This document shows, in pieces, positions 6,747 through 14,973 of a stretch of DNA of 40,455 nt. Made by a program: the position numbers and the translations under genes. The stretch is from Candidatus Doudnabacteria bacterium (GTDB lineage: Bacteria; Patescibacteriota; Doudnabacteria; UBA920; 2-01-FULL-46-14). The stretch covers positions 1 to 40,455 of the forward strand of contig JAHFJD010000003.1 of NCBI GenBank assembly GCA_023246055.1, in the 5' to 3' direction. The notes under the pieces are model-generated. The model did no database searches. It was not told the DNA's origin and saw nothing but the letters and a program-made list of their open reading frames with translations. Each line of letters opens with the position of its first letter. Positions within the stretch are counted from its first letter, which is position 1.

Positions 6747-8153
6747 TTATTTGATTTCGCGCCAGGTGCCGCGAACCGGCGTCCAAGACCCTCCGGGCCC
6801 GCCAGAAAATTGTAAATTAGCCAGACCGGTTTCATAAATCACCTGAGTGTCCTTCGCAGTAGATAAACCCCAAGCTGTAATTTCCCTCAGCACCGAAGAC
6901 TTGCTAACTGAAGCGGTACCATTTGGTGCGTAAATAATCAGAGCATCTGCGCTTTTTGCCACACTAATCGCACCTGGAGATGTTGACAAACCTATGGCTA
7001 AAATATAACTATTCGAACCGGCTCGTACAAAATTGACCTCCTTGGACAAATCAATGTTGCCATCGGCGATGTACACTTCACTGATGTCGCCATATGAGGG
7101 CGCAAGTTTTATAGTTGAGTCTTTGGCCGCATCAATGTAACCGGTAACCCATAACGGTCCTGTTAGCGTCAAGATGGCATTATTGCCTAGGTTCAAATTG
7201 CCGCTGATTTTTTTTGGCCCCAATGATACACTTTGACCTGCGGCAAGTGTGTATCCACCTGAAATTGTCCCCCCAGTAGCGGCCGCGGCTTTCCAATCAG
7301 TAATCTGCTGATCGGTAATAGGAAAAGGCTCCGGGCCAGGATCCGGGTCACCAGGATAAGGGGTGGTAATCGCACCGCTCACCGTGCAAGCTGTTCGCGT
7401 AGTATAATGAGCCCCGCCATTTACTGTACAGCTTGAGATTGAGTTCATCCACGCATGTCCTGTCAAGGTGCTGCCAGTCAGCGCAGTCCCATGAGCCGAG
7501 CCACCGACGATTGAGCTTTGAATAGTGTGAGCGTATGCATTGCCCTGCACGGTAAAAGATTGTATTCGCCCGCCTGATCCTGCCGAATAGGCATCTCCGG
7601 TGATAACATCCCCGCTCGCTCCGACAATCGGCCCATTGCTGTAAACATTGCCAAGAATACTGCTGTCTTTAGCCATAGTCAACCCTCCATCTCCCACCTG
7701 GACCCCGTAATTAAAGCTCACGGTCGCGGGATTGATACTCACCCGTATCTTCACTGTACGGCTTGCCTGCGGATTGGTTTTGTTCGGAGCGTAGCCTGTA
7801 ACAGTGATCTCTTTCAAAGAAGCGGAGAGATTCGCCACACTCGAGTCAAATACTCCCGTCCCCAATACAGTGCCGGTCTCACCAGTATATGAACCGGCCG
7901 TAGCGTTGAGTTCCGAGACAGCTTTGTCCACCCCAGCATCGGCGAGGGCCATAGCTTGTTCCCCGGCTACTGCCCGCCTCGTGGCTTTGACATTTTGCGT
8001 GACGAACTCAAAGAGCGAGCCGACTAAAACCAAAATCACTAGCATAAAAATGAAAGAAATAATCAAAGCGGAACCATTTTGTCCCACACCACTTTTTGTG
8101 GTTAATATGCGATTCAAAGAGAAAAAATTCCGTTGAAGTTTATGCTTGATCAT
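6747..8153 (-). CDS. PilX-like pilus-associated protein with beta-helix C-terminus
   Basis: 468 residues. One hydrophobic helix lies at about residues 28-52, preceded by a basic N-terminus and followed by EQAMALADAGVDKAVSEL, the pattern of the PilX N-terminal domain (Glu/Ala-rich, no GFTLxE cleavage motif). From about residue 165 it becomes a long run of short Gly/Ser/Thr-rich turns (GNVYSNGPI, GDAYSAG, GNAYAH, GSAHG, GHAWM, GGAHY) that look like coils of a right-handed beta-helix or bactofilin-like solenoid. A Pro-rich spacer (PYPGDPDPGPEPFP) near 275 separates a second beta-rich domain. It would probably sit at the pilus tip or surface as an adhesin. It is downstream of the pseudopilin genes in the same operon. 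Confidence 0.8.
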   Translation of the reverse strand: MIKHKLQRNFFSLNRILTTKSGVGQNGSALIISFIFMLVILVLVGSLFEFVTQNVKATRRAVAGEQAMALADAGVDKAVSELNATAGSYTGETGTVLGTGVFDSSVANLSASLKEITVTGYAPNKTNPQASRTVKIRVSINPATVSFNYGVQVGDGGLTMAKDSSILGNVYSNGPIVGASGDVITGDAYSAGSGGRIQSFTVQGNAYAHTIQSSIVGGSAHGTALTGSTLTGHAWMNSISSCTVNGGAHYTTRTACTVSGAITTPYPGDPDPGPEPFPITDQQITDWKAAAATGGTISGGYTLAAGQSVSLGPKKISGNLNLGNNAILTLTGPLWVTGYIDAAKDSTIKLAPSYGDISEVYIADGNIDLSKEVNFVRAGSNSYILAIGLSTSPGAISVAKSADALIIYAPNGTASVSKSSVLREITAWGLSTAKDTQVIYETGLANLQFSGGPGGSWTPVRGTWREIK

Positions 8154-8181
8154 AAGTCAATAGTGAAAAAGTGGTGCGGGC

Positions 8182-8754
8182 TTAATTTCTCAAAGTCACT
8201 TGGCCATCGACTGTTTCCGTAGCCGGGTGCCGGCCTGCAGATGTGGCGGTGATTTCAAAGGAGAGATTATGCGCTTGCGTTACATCGGCATTATCATACG
8301 TAAATGCAAGACTAGTCAAACGATCGGTCAGTAAATGCTCCCGTTGCGGCCTCGCGCTCGACGGATCAGGATCCACAATAAGCAAGAGATGCGCGGCATC
8401 TGCAGAATCGGTGCTAACAATCACATGATCATAGATCCCGGCCAGAATGTCCCCTGACGCGCTCCTGCCTGGTAAACGAAAAATCACTGTGGCGGACCCG
8501 GTACTATATGTTGTGCCGGAATAAACATAGGAGCTTTCGAAAGCTTTCGCCTCCCGGCCATATTCAGCGAGTCGATCCGCGACTTCACGCGTGGCGTTGA
8601 TAACGGCTATTTTACCGGTTTGATTTTCGTAAAATAAATTATTGTCGAAAAATATGCCCAAACCCAGGACCACGGTAACCAAAAGCAAAGCGATGACCAC
8701 TAAGACTTCAGCCAGGGTGAACCCCAAACTTGGTTTTTGACTTGCTTCGATCAT
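8182..8754 (-). CDS. Type IV pseudopilin (prepilin-type N-terminal methylation protein)
   Basis: 190 residues using the ATG at 8754, which overlaps the stop of the upstream pseudopilin (ATGA). The open frame runs further upstream but there lies inside that gene. The leader ends in Gly11 and the mature part starts FTLAEVLVVIALL, so Glu5 is present. A hydrophobic helix follows, then a variable beta domain. It is probably cleaved and N-methylated by a prepilin peptidase that is not in this window. It is a minor pilin by size and context; the exact subtype (PilW or FimT like) cannot be decided. Confidence 0.85.
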   Translation of the reverse strand: MIEASQKPSLGFTLAEVLVVIALLLVTVVLGLGIFFDNNLFYENQTGKIAVINATREVADRLAEYGREAKAFESSYVYSGTTYSTGSATVIFRLPGRSASGDILAGIYDHVIVSTDSADAAHLLLIVDPDPSSARPQREHLLTDRLTSLAFTYDNADVTQAHNLSFEITATSAGRHPATETVDGQVTLRN

Positions 8755-9182
8755 TGATTCAATCCTGCCAAAGCCATAAGCGTTTCTATAACTACCGACC
8801 GCGCGGTACCTGCTTCTTGCCAAGAAACCGTCACAGTTACCCGTTTGATTTGATTTGCCCCGTATTGAGCAATGGTTAGCTGGCCGGTCGCGCCTGGGAG
8901 ATCGGTAAAACCTGTATCGCTAAACGAGGAGGTTCCGTTAGCCGGCAAAGAAGCATATGGAGTGTGACGCAGGACTTCAATTTTTTTTGAAGCGATATGA
9001 TAGGCGAGATTTTGATTGCGGGCGGTTTTAGTAAGGGGCGCCGTAGACACGGCCACACCGAAAATTGTGAGGGTCAAAATAAACACGGCCAAAGCGACCA
9101 CAACCTCGATCAATAAAAAACCGTAGCTGATGGCTCGTAGCTGATGGCTCTGGATATTATTTTCTAAAACTTTGTGAATCAT
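8751..9182 (-). CDS. Type IV pseudopilin, PilV-like
   Basis: 143 residues with a prepilin signal: basic leader ending Gly21, then FLLIEVVVALAVF with Glu5 at residue 26. It is short, with SKKIEVLRHTPYAS after the helix, the layout of PilV/GspI minor pilins. The leader is odd: part of it is encoded by two exact 14-bp tandem units (9122-9135 and 9136-9149). It is followed by a second pseudopilin with overlapping start. Confidence 0.82.
   Translation of the reverse strand: MIHKVLENNIQSHQLRAISYGFLLIEVVVALAVFILTLTIFGVAVSTAPLTKTARNQNLAYHIASKKIEVLRHTPYASLPANGTSSFSDTGFTDLPGATGQLTIAQYGANQIKRVTVTVSWQEAGTARSVVIETLMALAGLNQ
9122..9149. repeat. 14-bp tandem duplication in the pseudopilin leader
   Basis: CGTAGCTGATGGCT twice in a row within the coding sequence of the PilV-like leader peptide, upstream of the cleavage Gly. 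The sequence just before the gene (9184-9222) carries related CTACC/CTAC-rich runs, as if a small repeat had spread into the start of the gene. One unit is not a multiple of 3, so copy-number change would shift the frame. Confidence 0.7.
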
Positions 9183-9220
9183 ATGCTAGCAACTGTCTAC
9201 CGCCTACCAACTACGAGCTA

Positions 9221-10432
9221 CTAAATATTCTGGCCAATGTTATAAATCGGCATGATGAGCCCTACGGCCAGGACCCCGACAATCGCGCCGATGATGATAA
9301 CTAACAGCGGCTCAATGATTGAAGACAAATTTTTTACTGTATCATCAATCTCCGCTTCGTAAAACGTAGCAACTTGTTCCAAAGACTTTTCCATGGTCCC
9401 TGTCTCTTCCCCCACCTGGATCATCTGCGTGACCATAGGGGTGAAAAGTTTAGGATAATTGTTCAACACTCCGACGAGATCAACTCCGATTTTGACTTTT
9501 TCCGAGGCATCCGCCAGGGCCTGCCGATAATAAATATTGGTCATAGTATCACTCGTTATCGCCAGAGCTTCCACAATAGACATGCCGCTGCGCAAGAGGC
9601 CGGCAAAAATGATCGTGAACCTAGCCAAGTTAAGCTTTTTTACCACATTTTTTATCACCGGTAAATTGAGGTTCAGCCGATCTACAATCATCATCATCCT
9701 GTGAGTGGTGCGGAGCATCCACAGACCGGTTAGCAGACCGATCCCCAACACCAAAATTACTATGGAATAGTGAGAAACGATATTTACAACCGTGATAATC
9801 AGGCGAGTCAGCAACGGCAATTCAGTCTGAAACTCCTCAAACGTGGCTGTGAGTTTGGGAAGCACGAAAGCAAACATCAAATACCCGATGACTAGTAGAG
9901 CCAAGAGGACCACGGCCGGATAAGTCATTGCGCCTTTGGTGCGGCGCAGCAAATCATAATCGCGGGAGATTTGCTTGGCTAAATAATCAAGGGTATTTTC
10001 GAGGTCTCCGCTCGACTCTCCGACCTTGACCATGTTCACGACAATCGGCGAAAACACTTTGGGATAGGCAGCCATGCTCTCGGAAAGCGATTTGCCCGCT
10101 TCCACATTGTGAGACAAATCCTCCACAACCTTACGGAAATATGCATTGGGGAATTGCTGGACCACGATCTTGAGCGCGCGGGAAACCGGGAGTCCAGCCT
10201 TGAGGGTCACCGAAAGATTTTTTATGAATGTCAGTCTTTCAAGGAGCGACACTCTGCGAAACAGCAGGAGCAGCGATTTAAATTCCAGACGCTTGCGTTT
10301 TTCTTCGATCTTGGTCGGGAGCAGACCTTGAGTGCGTAGCATCTGGCCGAGTGCGTCCCTCGATTCGATATCAACGGTATCGGTAACCGTCTGACCGTCG
10401 CGATTTCTGGCAGTGTAAGTAAAAATAGGCAT
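9221..10432 (-). CDS. pilC: Type IV pilus platform protein PilC (GspF family)
   Basis: 403 residues, full family length. It has two T2SSF domains (about residues 68-190 and 270-395), each with a KAGLPVSRAL- or RSGMSIVEAL-type start and a KVGEss/QVGEETG segment, and three transmembrane helices (about 168-190, 218-240 and 372-396). It is the inner-membrane platform on which PilB acts. A clear ribosome site, AGGAG, lies 5 bases before the ATG (10438-10442, minus strand). It is downstream of pilB with a 112-base gap. Confidence 0.95.
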   Translation of the reverse strand: MPIFTYTARNRDGQTVTDTVDIESRDALGQMLRTQGLLPTKIEEKRKRLEFKSLLLLFRRVSLLERLTFIKNLSVTLKAGLPVSRALKIVVQQFPNAYFRKVVEDLSHNVEAGKSLSESMAAYPKVFSPIVVNMVKVGESSGDLENTLDYLAKQISRDYDLLRRTKGAMTYPAVVLLALLVIGYLMFAFVLPKLTATFEEFQTELPLLTRLIITVVNIVSHYSIVILVLGIGLLTGLWMLRTTHRMMMIVDRLNLNLPVIKNVVKKLNLARFTIIFAGLLRSGMSIVEALAITSDTMTNIYYRQALADASEKVKIGVDLVGVLNNYPKLFTPMVTQMIQVGEETGTMEKSLEQVATFYEAEIDDTVKNLSSIIEPLLVIIIGAIVGVLAVGLIMPIYNIGQNI

Positions 10433-10544
10433 TTACTCTCCTAAATTTCTATTATTCATATTTGGTGATTCCGGCTAATTATTTCAAGGAGAAAATAATT
10501 TAGATTTCGAAAATAAACGAGAAAAAAAAATTTTGGAGGGTAAA

Positions 10545-12293
10545 TTACTCTTTTGTGACTCTTAAAATTTCTTCAATCGTGGTCAAGCCTTGGAAAGCCT
10601 TGATAAAGCCGTCCTGCCACATGAGTACCATTCCGTCAGCGACAGCTTGGGCTTGAATATCGTTCGTCGTGGCCCTTGAGACCATCAGTTTTTGTATGGC
10701 ATCAGTGTTATCCAGCACTTCGTAGATTCCCACGCGGGACCGGTAACCACGATGATTGCATTTGTCGCAGCCCTTGCCCGCAAAAAATTCCAAATCAGAA
10801 ATCCTCTTGGCCTTTTTGGTTAGCACCCCTTCCTTACCCATGACCTCTAGCAAATGCTCCAGGTCAAATTCCAACTCCAAGCCCTGAATGGTTTTTTCGT
10901 CCAGTTTGATAGCGGTTTTACAGTCAGGACAAATCTTGCGCACGAGCCGCTGCGCCACCACCGTATTCAGAGTCGAGGCGATGAGGTACGGCTCTACCCC
11001 GATGTCCAACAGACGGGGGACGGAACCGGCCGCATTGTTGGTGTGCAGGGTTGAGAGCACGATGTGTCCGGTCATAGCCGCGTGAACAGCCTCCTCTGCA
11101 GTTTCCCGGTCTCTGATCTCGCCAATCATAATGATGTTTGGATCCTGCCGCAAGAGCGCCCGCAGTCCGATGGCAAAAGTTAGATTAATTTTGGGATTGA
11201 CCTGCATTTGATTAACCCCGGGAATCCGATACTCAATTGGATCCTCTATGGTGCTGATGTTTACAGATTTTGTATCGAGCATTGATAAAATGGTATAAAG
11301 CGTGGTCGATTTCCCGCTGCCAGTGGGACCGGTGATCAGCGTCATGCCATGGGGACGCGCCAGATTGCGCTTTATCACCTCGAGAGCCGACCTCGCAAAC
11401 CCGAGTTCCTCAAACGTCAGCGCTTTAGCAGATTCGTCGAGCAGGCGCATCACAATTTTTTCCCCGTCAAAAATCGGAATAGTAGAAACGCGCAAGGAAA
11501 TATTGTAGCGGTCAGACTGGATTTTAAACCGGCCGTCCTGCGGCAAGCGATGTTCGTCAATCTTGAGATTCGAGAGCACTTTGATGCGGGCGACCAGGGC
11601 CGGTTGAATCAGCTTCGGCAAAGTCATGACGTCGTGCAGTATTCCGTCGATCCGATAACGGACAATCACCTCTCGCTCTTGGGGTTCAATGTGTATATCG
11701 GAAGCGTTTTCAAATACAGCATATTCGAGAAGCGTATCCACCACTCGGACGACGGGAATTTCCTGGGCCATTTTCTGAAGCTCCCCTGTTTCATCGCTTA
11801 CCGGCTCCCCCTTTTTGGCTTCTTTTCGAGAAACGAGGATGTTTTCAAACTCGGCCTTGAGACTGGTATGATATTGCGACAGCGCAGTTTCGAGCCCAGA
11901 AGCGGTAGCGATATAAGGCTTCACTACGAAGCCGGTTTTCTTTTTGAGAAACTCCCTCGTCTGCAAATCCTCCGGATCAATCATGGCAATATCCAATTCC
12001 CCTTCTTTCTTACGAAAGGCCACAACTTGATGGCGTCTAGCAATCGGCTCCGGAATAATTTTCAACACGTCCTGCGGAATTTTTTCTTCTGCCAGGTCGA
12101 TGTATGGCACTTTGAAAAAATCGCCTATTAACTTGGCGAGTTTATTCTCCGCAATCACTTTGTCAGCAACCAGAAAATTCGCCAAAGACATTTTTTGTTC
12201 AGTGGCTCTGATCTCCAATTTTTCCAACTCTTTCTGGGTTGTGATTTTTTCCGCAACCAGGATTTTTTTTAAATCTTCAGAAGCTAAGGCCAT
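10545..12293 (-). CDS. pilB: Type IV pilus extension ATPase PilB (GspE family)
   Basis: 582 residues. An N-terminal MshEN-type domain (about 1-140), which in relatives can bind c-di-GMP, is followed by the secretion ATPase domain: Asp box DGILHDVMTLP near 217, Walker A GPTGSGKST (322-330), Walker B IIMIGEIRD (387-395), and His box TGHIVLSTLHTN (about 408-419). A four-Cys zinc site (ICPDC at 454-458 and GCDKC at 508-512) is the PilB/GspE signature. It powers pilus extension from the cytoplasm. The start lies 19 bases after the O-antigen-ligase gene, so the two are probably co-transcribed. No pilT is in the window. Confidence 0.96.
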   Translation of the reverse strand: MALASEDLKKILVAEKITTQKELEKLEIRATEQKMSLANFLVADKVIAENKLAKLIGDFFKVPYIDLAEEKIPQDVLKIIPEPIARRHQVVAFRKKEGELDIAMIDPEDLQTREFLKKKTGFVVKPYIATASGLETALSQYHTSLKAEFENILVSRKEAKKGEPVSDETGELQKMAQEIPVVRVVDTLLEYAVFENASDIHIEPQEREVIVRYRIDGILHDVMTLPKLIQPALVARIKVLSNLKIDEHRLPQDGRFKIQSDRYNISLRVSTIPIFDGEKIVMRLLDESAKALTFEELGFARSALEVIKRNLARPHGMTLITGPTGSGKSTTLYTILSMLDTKSVNISTIEDPIEYRIPGVNQMQVNPKINLTFAIGLRALLRQDPNIIMIGEIRDRETAEEAVHAAMTGHIVLSTLHTNNAAGSVPRLLDIGVEPYLIASTLNTVVAQRLVRKICPDCKTAIKLDEKTIQGLELEFDLEHLLEVMGKEGVLTKKAKRISDLEFFAGKGCDKCNHRGYRSRVGIYEVLDNTDAIQKLMVSRATTNDIQAQAVADGMVLMWQDGFIKAFQGLTTIEEILRVTKE

Positions 12294-12312
12294 TGTCCGG
12301 AAGCAATTAATG

Positions 12313-14481
12313 TTATTTTCCCTGGCATGTCTTCTCTAATTGAGCGAGGAAAGTTTGCGCATCGGCCGCGAATTTTGGTTCTAGTACAATAGCTGCTTGG
12401 GCATGCTGACGAGCTGATTTGAGATCGCAAATCTGCCCAAAGGCATTGGCGAGATTGGCTTCTTCCTGCATTGTCAATTTATGTTCCCAATTTTTAAGCT
12501 CTCGGAGTTCCTGCTCCGCGATATCCGGCCTTCTCGAATAAATAGCTGCCATCAAATAATTAAGATGTGACTCTTTGGGTTGTGGATTGAGCGCCACGGC
12601 CTTGCGGAAATACTCCAAAGCGTCCTCGGTTCGTCCGATCAGCAGCGTTGCCTGCCCCAGTTCGAAATAGATTTGCATGCGGGTTGGCGAAAGGATTGTC
12701 GCCTGTCGGCCGAGATCAAACACCCGGTCAATCTTGTTCGTGCGCTGGGCGGTGGCATTGTAAAAATTCATGAGGTAGAGGTGATTCTTTGTATCTAGAG
12801 GAGACGCAACCAGATTTTTCTCGAGCTCGCTCGATATGAAAGCTATCAAGGTATTCTGCTGATCTGCCGTGAGTTTCCCGCTCGAGTTTGCTTGTCGAAA
12901 GTAATCCACCATATGCTGGCGAATTTCCTCATCCATATAAGTGCCATAGGATAAAGCTTTGCGAAATCCCGGTTCGAGAGCTTGGTATTGCCCTTCACGA
13001 ACGCTTTTGATGGTGGTAATCGCCGCGTGGTTTGCAAGCGCGGGACGGACGTTGACAAAATACCCAGCCACTACCATTACCAAAGCAACCACTACCAAAG
13101 CCGGAAGCTCGGCATCATACTGTCGCCCATTTGATACTCTGGCCTGGGTAAGCTCCGTATTCTCCAGGAACACCAAATGAGCGAGCACTAAAAAAAACAT
13201 TAAATAAGTGGCATGCGTGTCAAAAACAAATAAATTTTGCACAAAATACCCGACAAGCAAAGCGGCCAAAATCACGGCCGATCGCGCAGGCAGCTTGGGA
13301 GCACGAAAAAGACGATATAAAATCCGAAAGCTGATGTAAAAAATCCCGAAGTAGACAATGATTCCGACGATTCCCGACGTAACCGCCACATCAAGGACGG
13401 TGTTGTGTGCGCGATCAAACCAGATTTGACTGCCGGCCGCTTTGAAAATCCGCGGCGGAAAATATTTGTTGAAAGCGATATTGTAATTTTCATAGCCATA
13501 GCCCGTCCAAAACCGATCCTTCCACCCAAGCCACGATGCTTTCCATGTGTCAAGACGTGATTGCGTGGTGATATCATTGATGGAAATGCGCAAAATCCGG
13601 CGCACCACAACAATCTCTCTCACGCGCTCCGGAAAAATCTGGGGCTTGAGAATCAAAATTGTGGGAATCAAAACCATAAACGCCCCAAGCACCGCGGCTA
13701 TCATCTTCAATGCTCGTGCTTGGCCACGCAAAGCATGAAAAACAACCAGAATAAAGACTCCGATATATAATGCGATTGCCCCACCCCGAGTTTGCGTGGA
13801 CACGAGGAGCAGAGCGTTAAAAATCGCATTTGAAAAAAACACAAATTTTACCAAGCGATTTGTTGACTCAAACCCGAGAAGCAGTGAAAGGAACATTCCA
13901 AAAAGCATAAACGCCGCATAAAAAGCGGAATTGCCGATTGTCGCGGAAATCCGGCTCCCCTGCGCTGGCGGGACAAAGGTACAGAGTCCGTTATAATTCC
14001 CCGGCCCGCAAACCATCTGCCCAATACTTAACACCCCGGTAAAGCTTATAACAATAAGCGCGACTGTGATATACCGCCGCCAATCTCGCTTGCTCTGGAA
14101 GACAGCAGTAAGCATGCTGAAATAAACACCAAAATGGAGCATTGTGAGCACGCCTTCGCCTCTTTCCAGGGTACCCCAAAAACTTTTGTAAAAATTGACG
14201 CCAAAAATACTCATCACTAGCATCACCCCGAGATATATCCAAACCATTCTGGTAAGCCAATTCCATTGCGGCCGCAAACCTGGGTATTTAAGCGCCAATG
14301 GCAGGTAAAAAACTAGCGCGAGTTCCACGCCCAGACGGAAATAGACGACTTTGCTTGTGATAAATGGGAACAAAAAACCGCTCCACACCCAAATCGGGGT
14401 CAGAAGGAGCGCAAATAAGACAAATTTCAAAATTTTATAGAGAATTTTTGTTTCGTATCCGAGGTTTTGTTCTTTTCCCAT
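12313..14481 (-). CDS. O-antigen ligase family (Wzy_C/PglL-like) membrane protein with C-terminal TPRs
   Basis: 722 residues. About 10-12 transmembrane helices fill residues 15-460, with Wzy/WaaL/PglL landmarks: RISATIGNSAFYAA (177-190), TRGGAIALYIG (231-241), GYGYENYN (327-334) and the large periplasm-side loop motif DRAHNTVLD with His359. The C-terminal part (about 560-722) contains tetratricopeptide-like helices (for example LFGRTEDALEYFRKAVALNP-type phrasing). Such enzymes polymerise or transfer lipid-linked glycans to lipid or protein. It is the first gene of the strand that runs into pilB, so a pilin-glycosylating transferase is possible, but that is inference. The -10 box places transcription at or within a base of the ATG. 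Confidence 0.85.
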   Translation of the reverse strand: MGKEQNLGYETKILYKILKFVLFALLLTPIWVWSGFLFPFITSKVVYFRLGVELALVFYLPLALKYPGLRPQWNWLTRMVWIYLGVMLVMSIFGVNFYKSFWGTLERGEGVLTMLHFGVYFSMLTAVFQSKRDWRRYITVALIVISFTGVLSIGQMVCGPGNYNGLCTFVPPAQGSRISATIGNSAFYAAFMLFGMFLSLLLGFESTNRLVKFVFFSNAIFNALLLVSTQTRGGAIALYIGVFILVVFHALRGQARALKMIAAVLGAFMVLIPTILILKPQIFPERVREIVVVRRILRISINDITTQSRLDTWKASWLGWKDRFWTGYGYENYNIAFNKYFPPRIFKAAGSQIWFDRAHNTVLDVAVTSGIVGIIVYFGIFYISFRILYRLFRAPKLPARSAVILAALLVGYFVQNLFVFDTHATYLMFFLVLAHLVFLENTELTQARVSNGRQYDAELPALVVVALVMVVAGYFVNVRPALANHAAITTIKSVREGQYQALEPGFRKALSYGTYMDEEIRQHMVDYFRQANSSGKLTADQQNTLIAFISSELEKNLVASPLDTKNHLYLMNFYNATAQRTNKIDRVFDLGRQATILSPTRMQIYFELGQATLLIGRTEDALEYFRKAVALNPQPKESHLNYLMAAIYSRRPDIAEQELRELKNWEHKLTMQEEANLANAFGQICDLKSARQHAQAAIVLEPKFAADAQTFLAQLEKTCQGK

Positions 14482-14487
14482 GTATTT

Positions 14488-14516
14488 ATTATACCAACTT
14501 CTGCAAAGCTTGGCAA
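14488..14516 (-). promoter_or_regulatory. Promoter for the O-antigen-ligase/pilus operon, probably leaderless
   Basis: TTGCCA (14516-14511) and TATAAT (14493-14488) are separated by 17 bases. Only 6 bases separate the -10 from the ATG at 14481, so the transcript should begin at the start codon. Confidence 0.75.
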
Positions 14517-14532
14517 TTTGTCTTCTTCCGTG

Positions 14533-14558
14533 GTATTAGCATACTAGTATGCTAATAC
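14533..14558. repeat. 26-nt perfect palindrome, third copy of the core
   Basis: Half-arm GTATTAGCATACT followed by its exact complement. The inner 24 bases are identical to copy A at 1384-1407. Here it lies between two divergent promoters (14488-14516 and 14589-14617), a position suited to an operator, and lacks the flanks shared by copies A and B. Confidence 0.85.
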
Positions 14559-14588
14559 AGCCAATTGCGGGATGAGAGTAAACTGGGA

Positions 14589-14617
14589 TTGTCATCGGGG
14601 GCAAAAAGATGTATATT
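14589..14617 (+). promoter_or_regulatory. Promoter of the small gene at 14645
   Basis: TTGTCA (14589-14594), 17-base spacer, TATATT (14612-14617). The ribosome site AAGGAG (14632-14637) lies 7 bases before the ATG, giving a normal leader of about 20 bases, unlike the leaderless genes nearby. Confidence 0.75.
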
Positions 14618-14644
14618 GCATAAAATTCGAGAAGGAGTGACCTT

Positions 14645-14911
14645 ATGTCCACACGTCCCCCAAACCAGAGCCAGCAGCCCGAAAAGTTTGGTGACTTGAA
14701 GGCAACGGACAGGTTCAAACCTGTCATCAGAAAACTCACACAAGCAGAAACACCGGTGCACACAAAACTGCCGGGCACATGCACGACCCCTGATGGCCGC
14801 CAAAAAGGAACTGCAATGATTGATGATTATGGGGAAAAAAGGAAAGATGGCGGCGGCCGCAACGGCGAACTCGTGGATTTGAATAACGACGTCCCTGTCA
14901 TCAGGCTATAG
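14645..14911 (+). CDS. Small hydrophilic protein, unknown function
   Basis: 88 residues, highly charged and Gly/Pro-containing, with no membrane segment, signal peptide or recognised domain; segments include DDYGEKRKDGGGRNGELVDL. Sequence alone would not convince, but the gene has a matched promoter, a strong AAGGAG ribosome site and a clean intrinsic terminator 26 bases after the stop, making it an independent single-gene unit between two minus-strand units. It is probably largely disordered. I do not recognise the family. Confidence 0.7.
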   Translation: MSTRPPNQSQQPEKFGDLKATDRFKPVIRKLTQAETPVHTKLPGTCTTPDGRQKGTAMIDDYGEKRKDGGGRNGELVDLNNDVPVIRL

Positions 14912-14937
14912 CATCACCGCGCTACAGCTCATCGCTC

Positions 14938-14959
14938 GGACCCTTCGGGGTCCTTTTTT
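14938..14959 (+). terminator. Rho-independent terminator
   Basis: GGACCC-TTCG-GGGTCC stem-loop (14938-14953) followed by TTTTTT. It ends the small gene at 14645-14911. Confidence 0.92.
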
Positions 14960-14973
14960 ATTTATTGTCAAAA

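Noticed and set aside
11349-12131. 260-codon open frame on the plus strand opposite pilB
   Set aside because: It is antisense to a gene with all PilB motifs, has no promoter or ribosome site, and its composition is that of a reversed coding strand.
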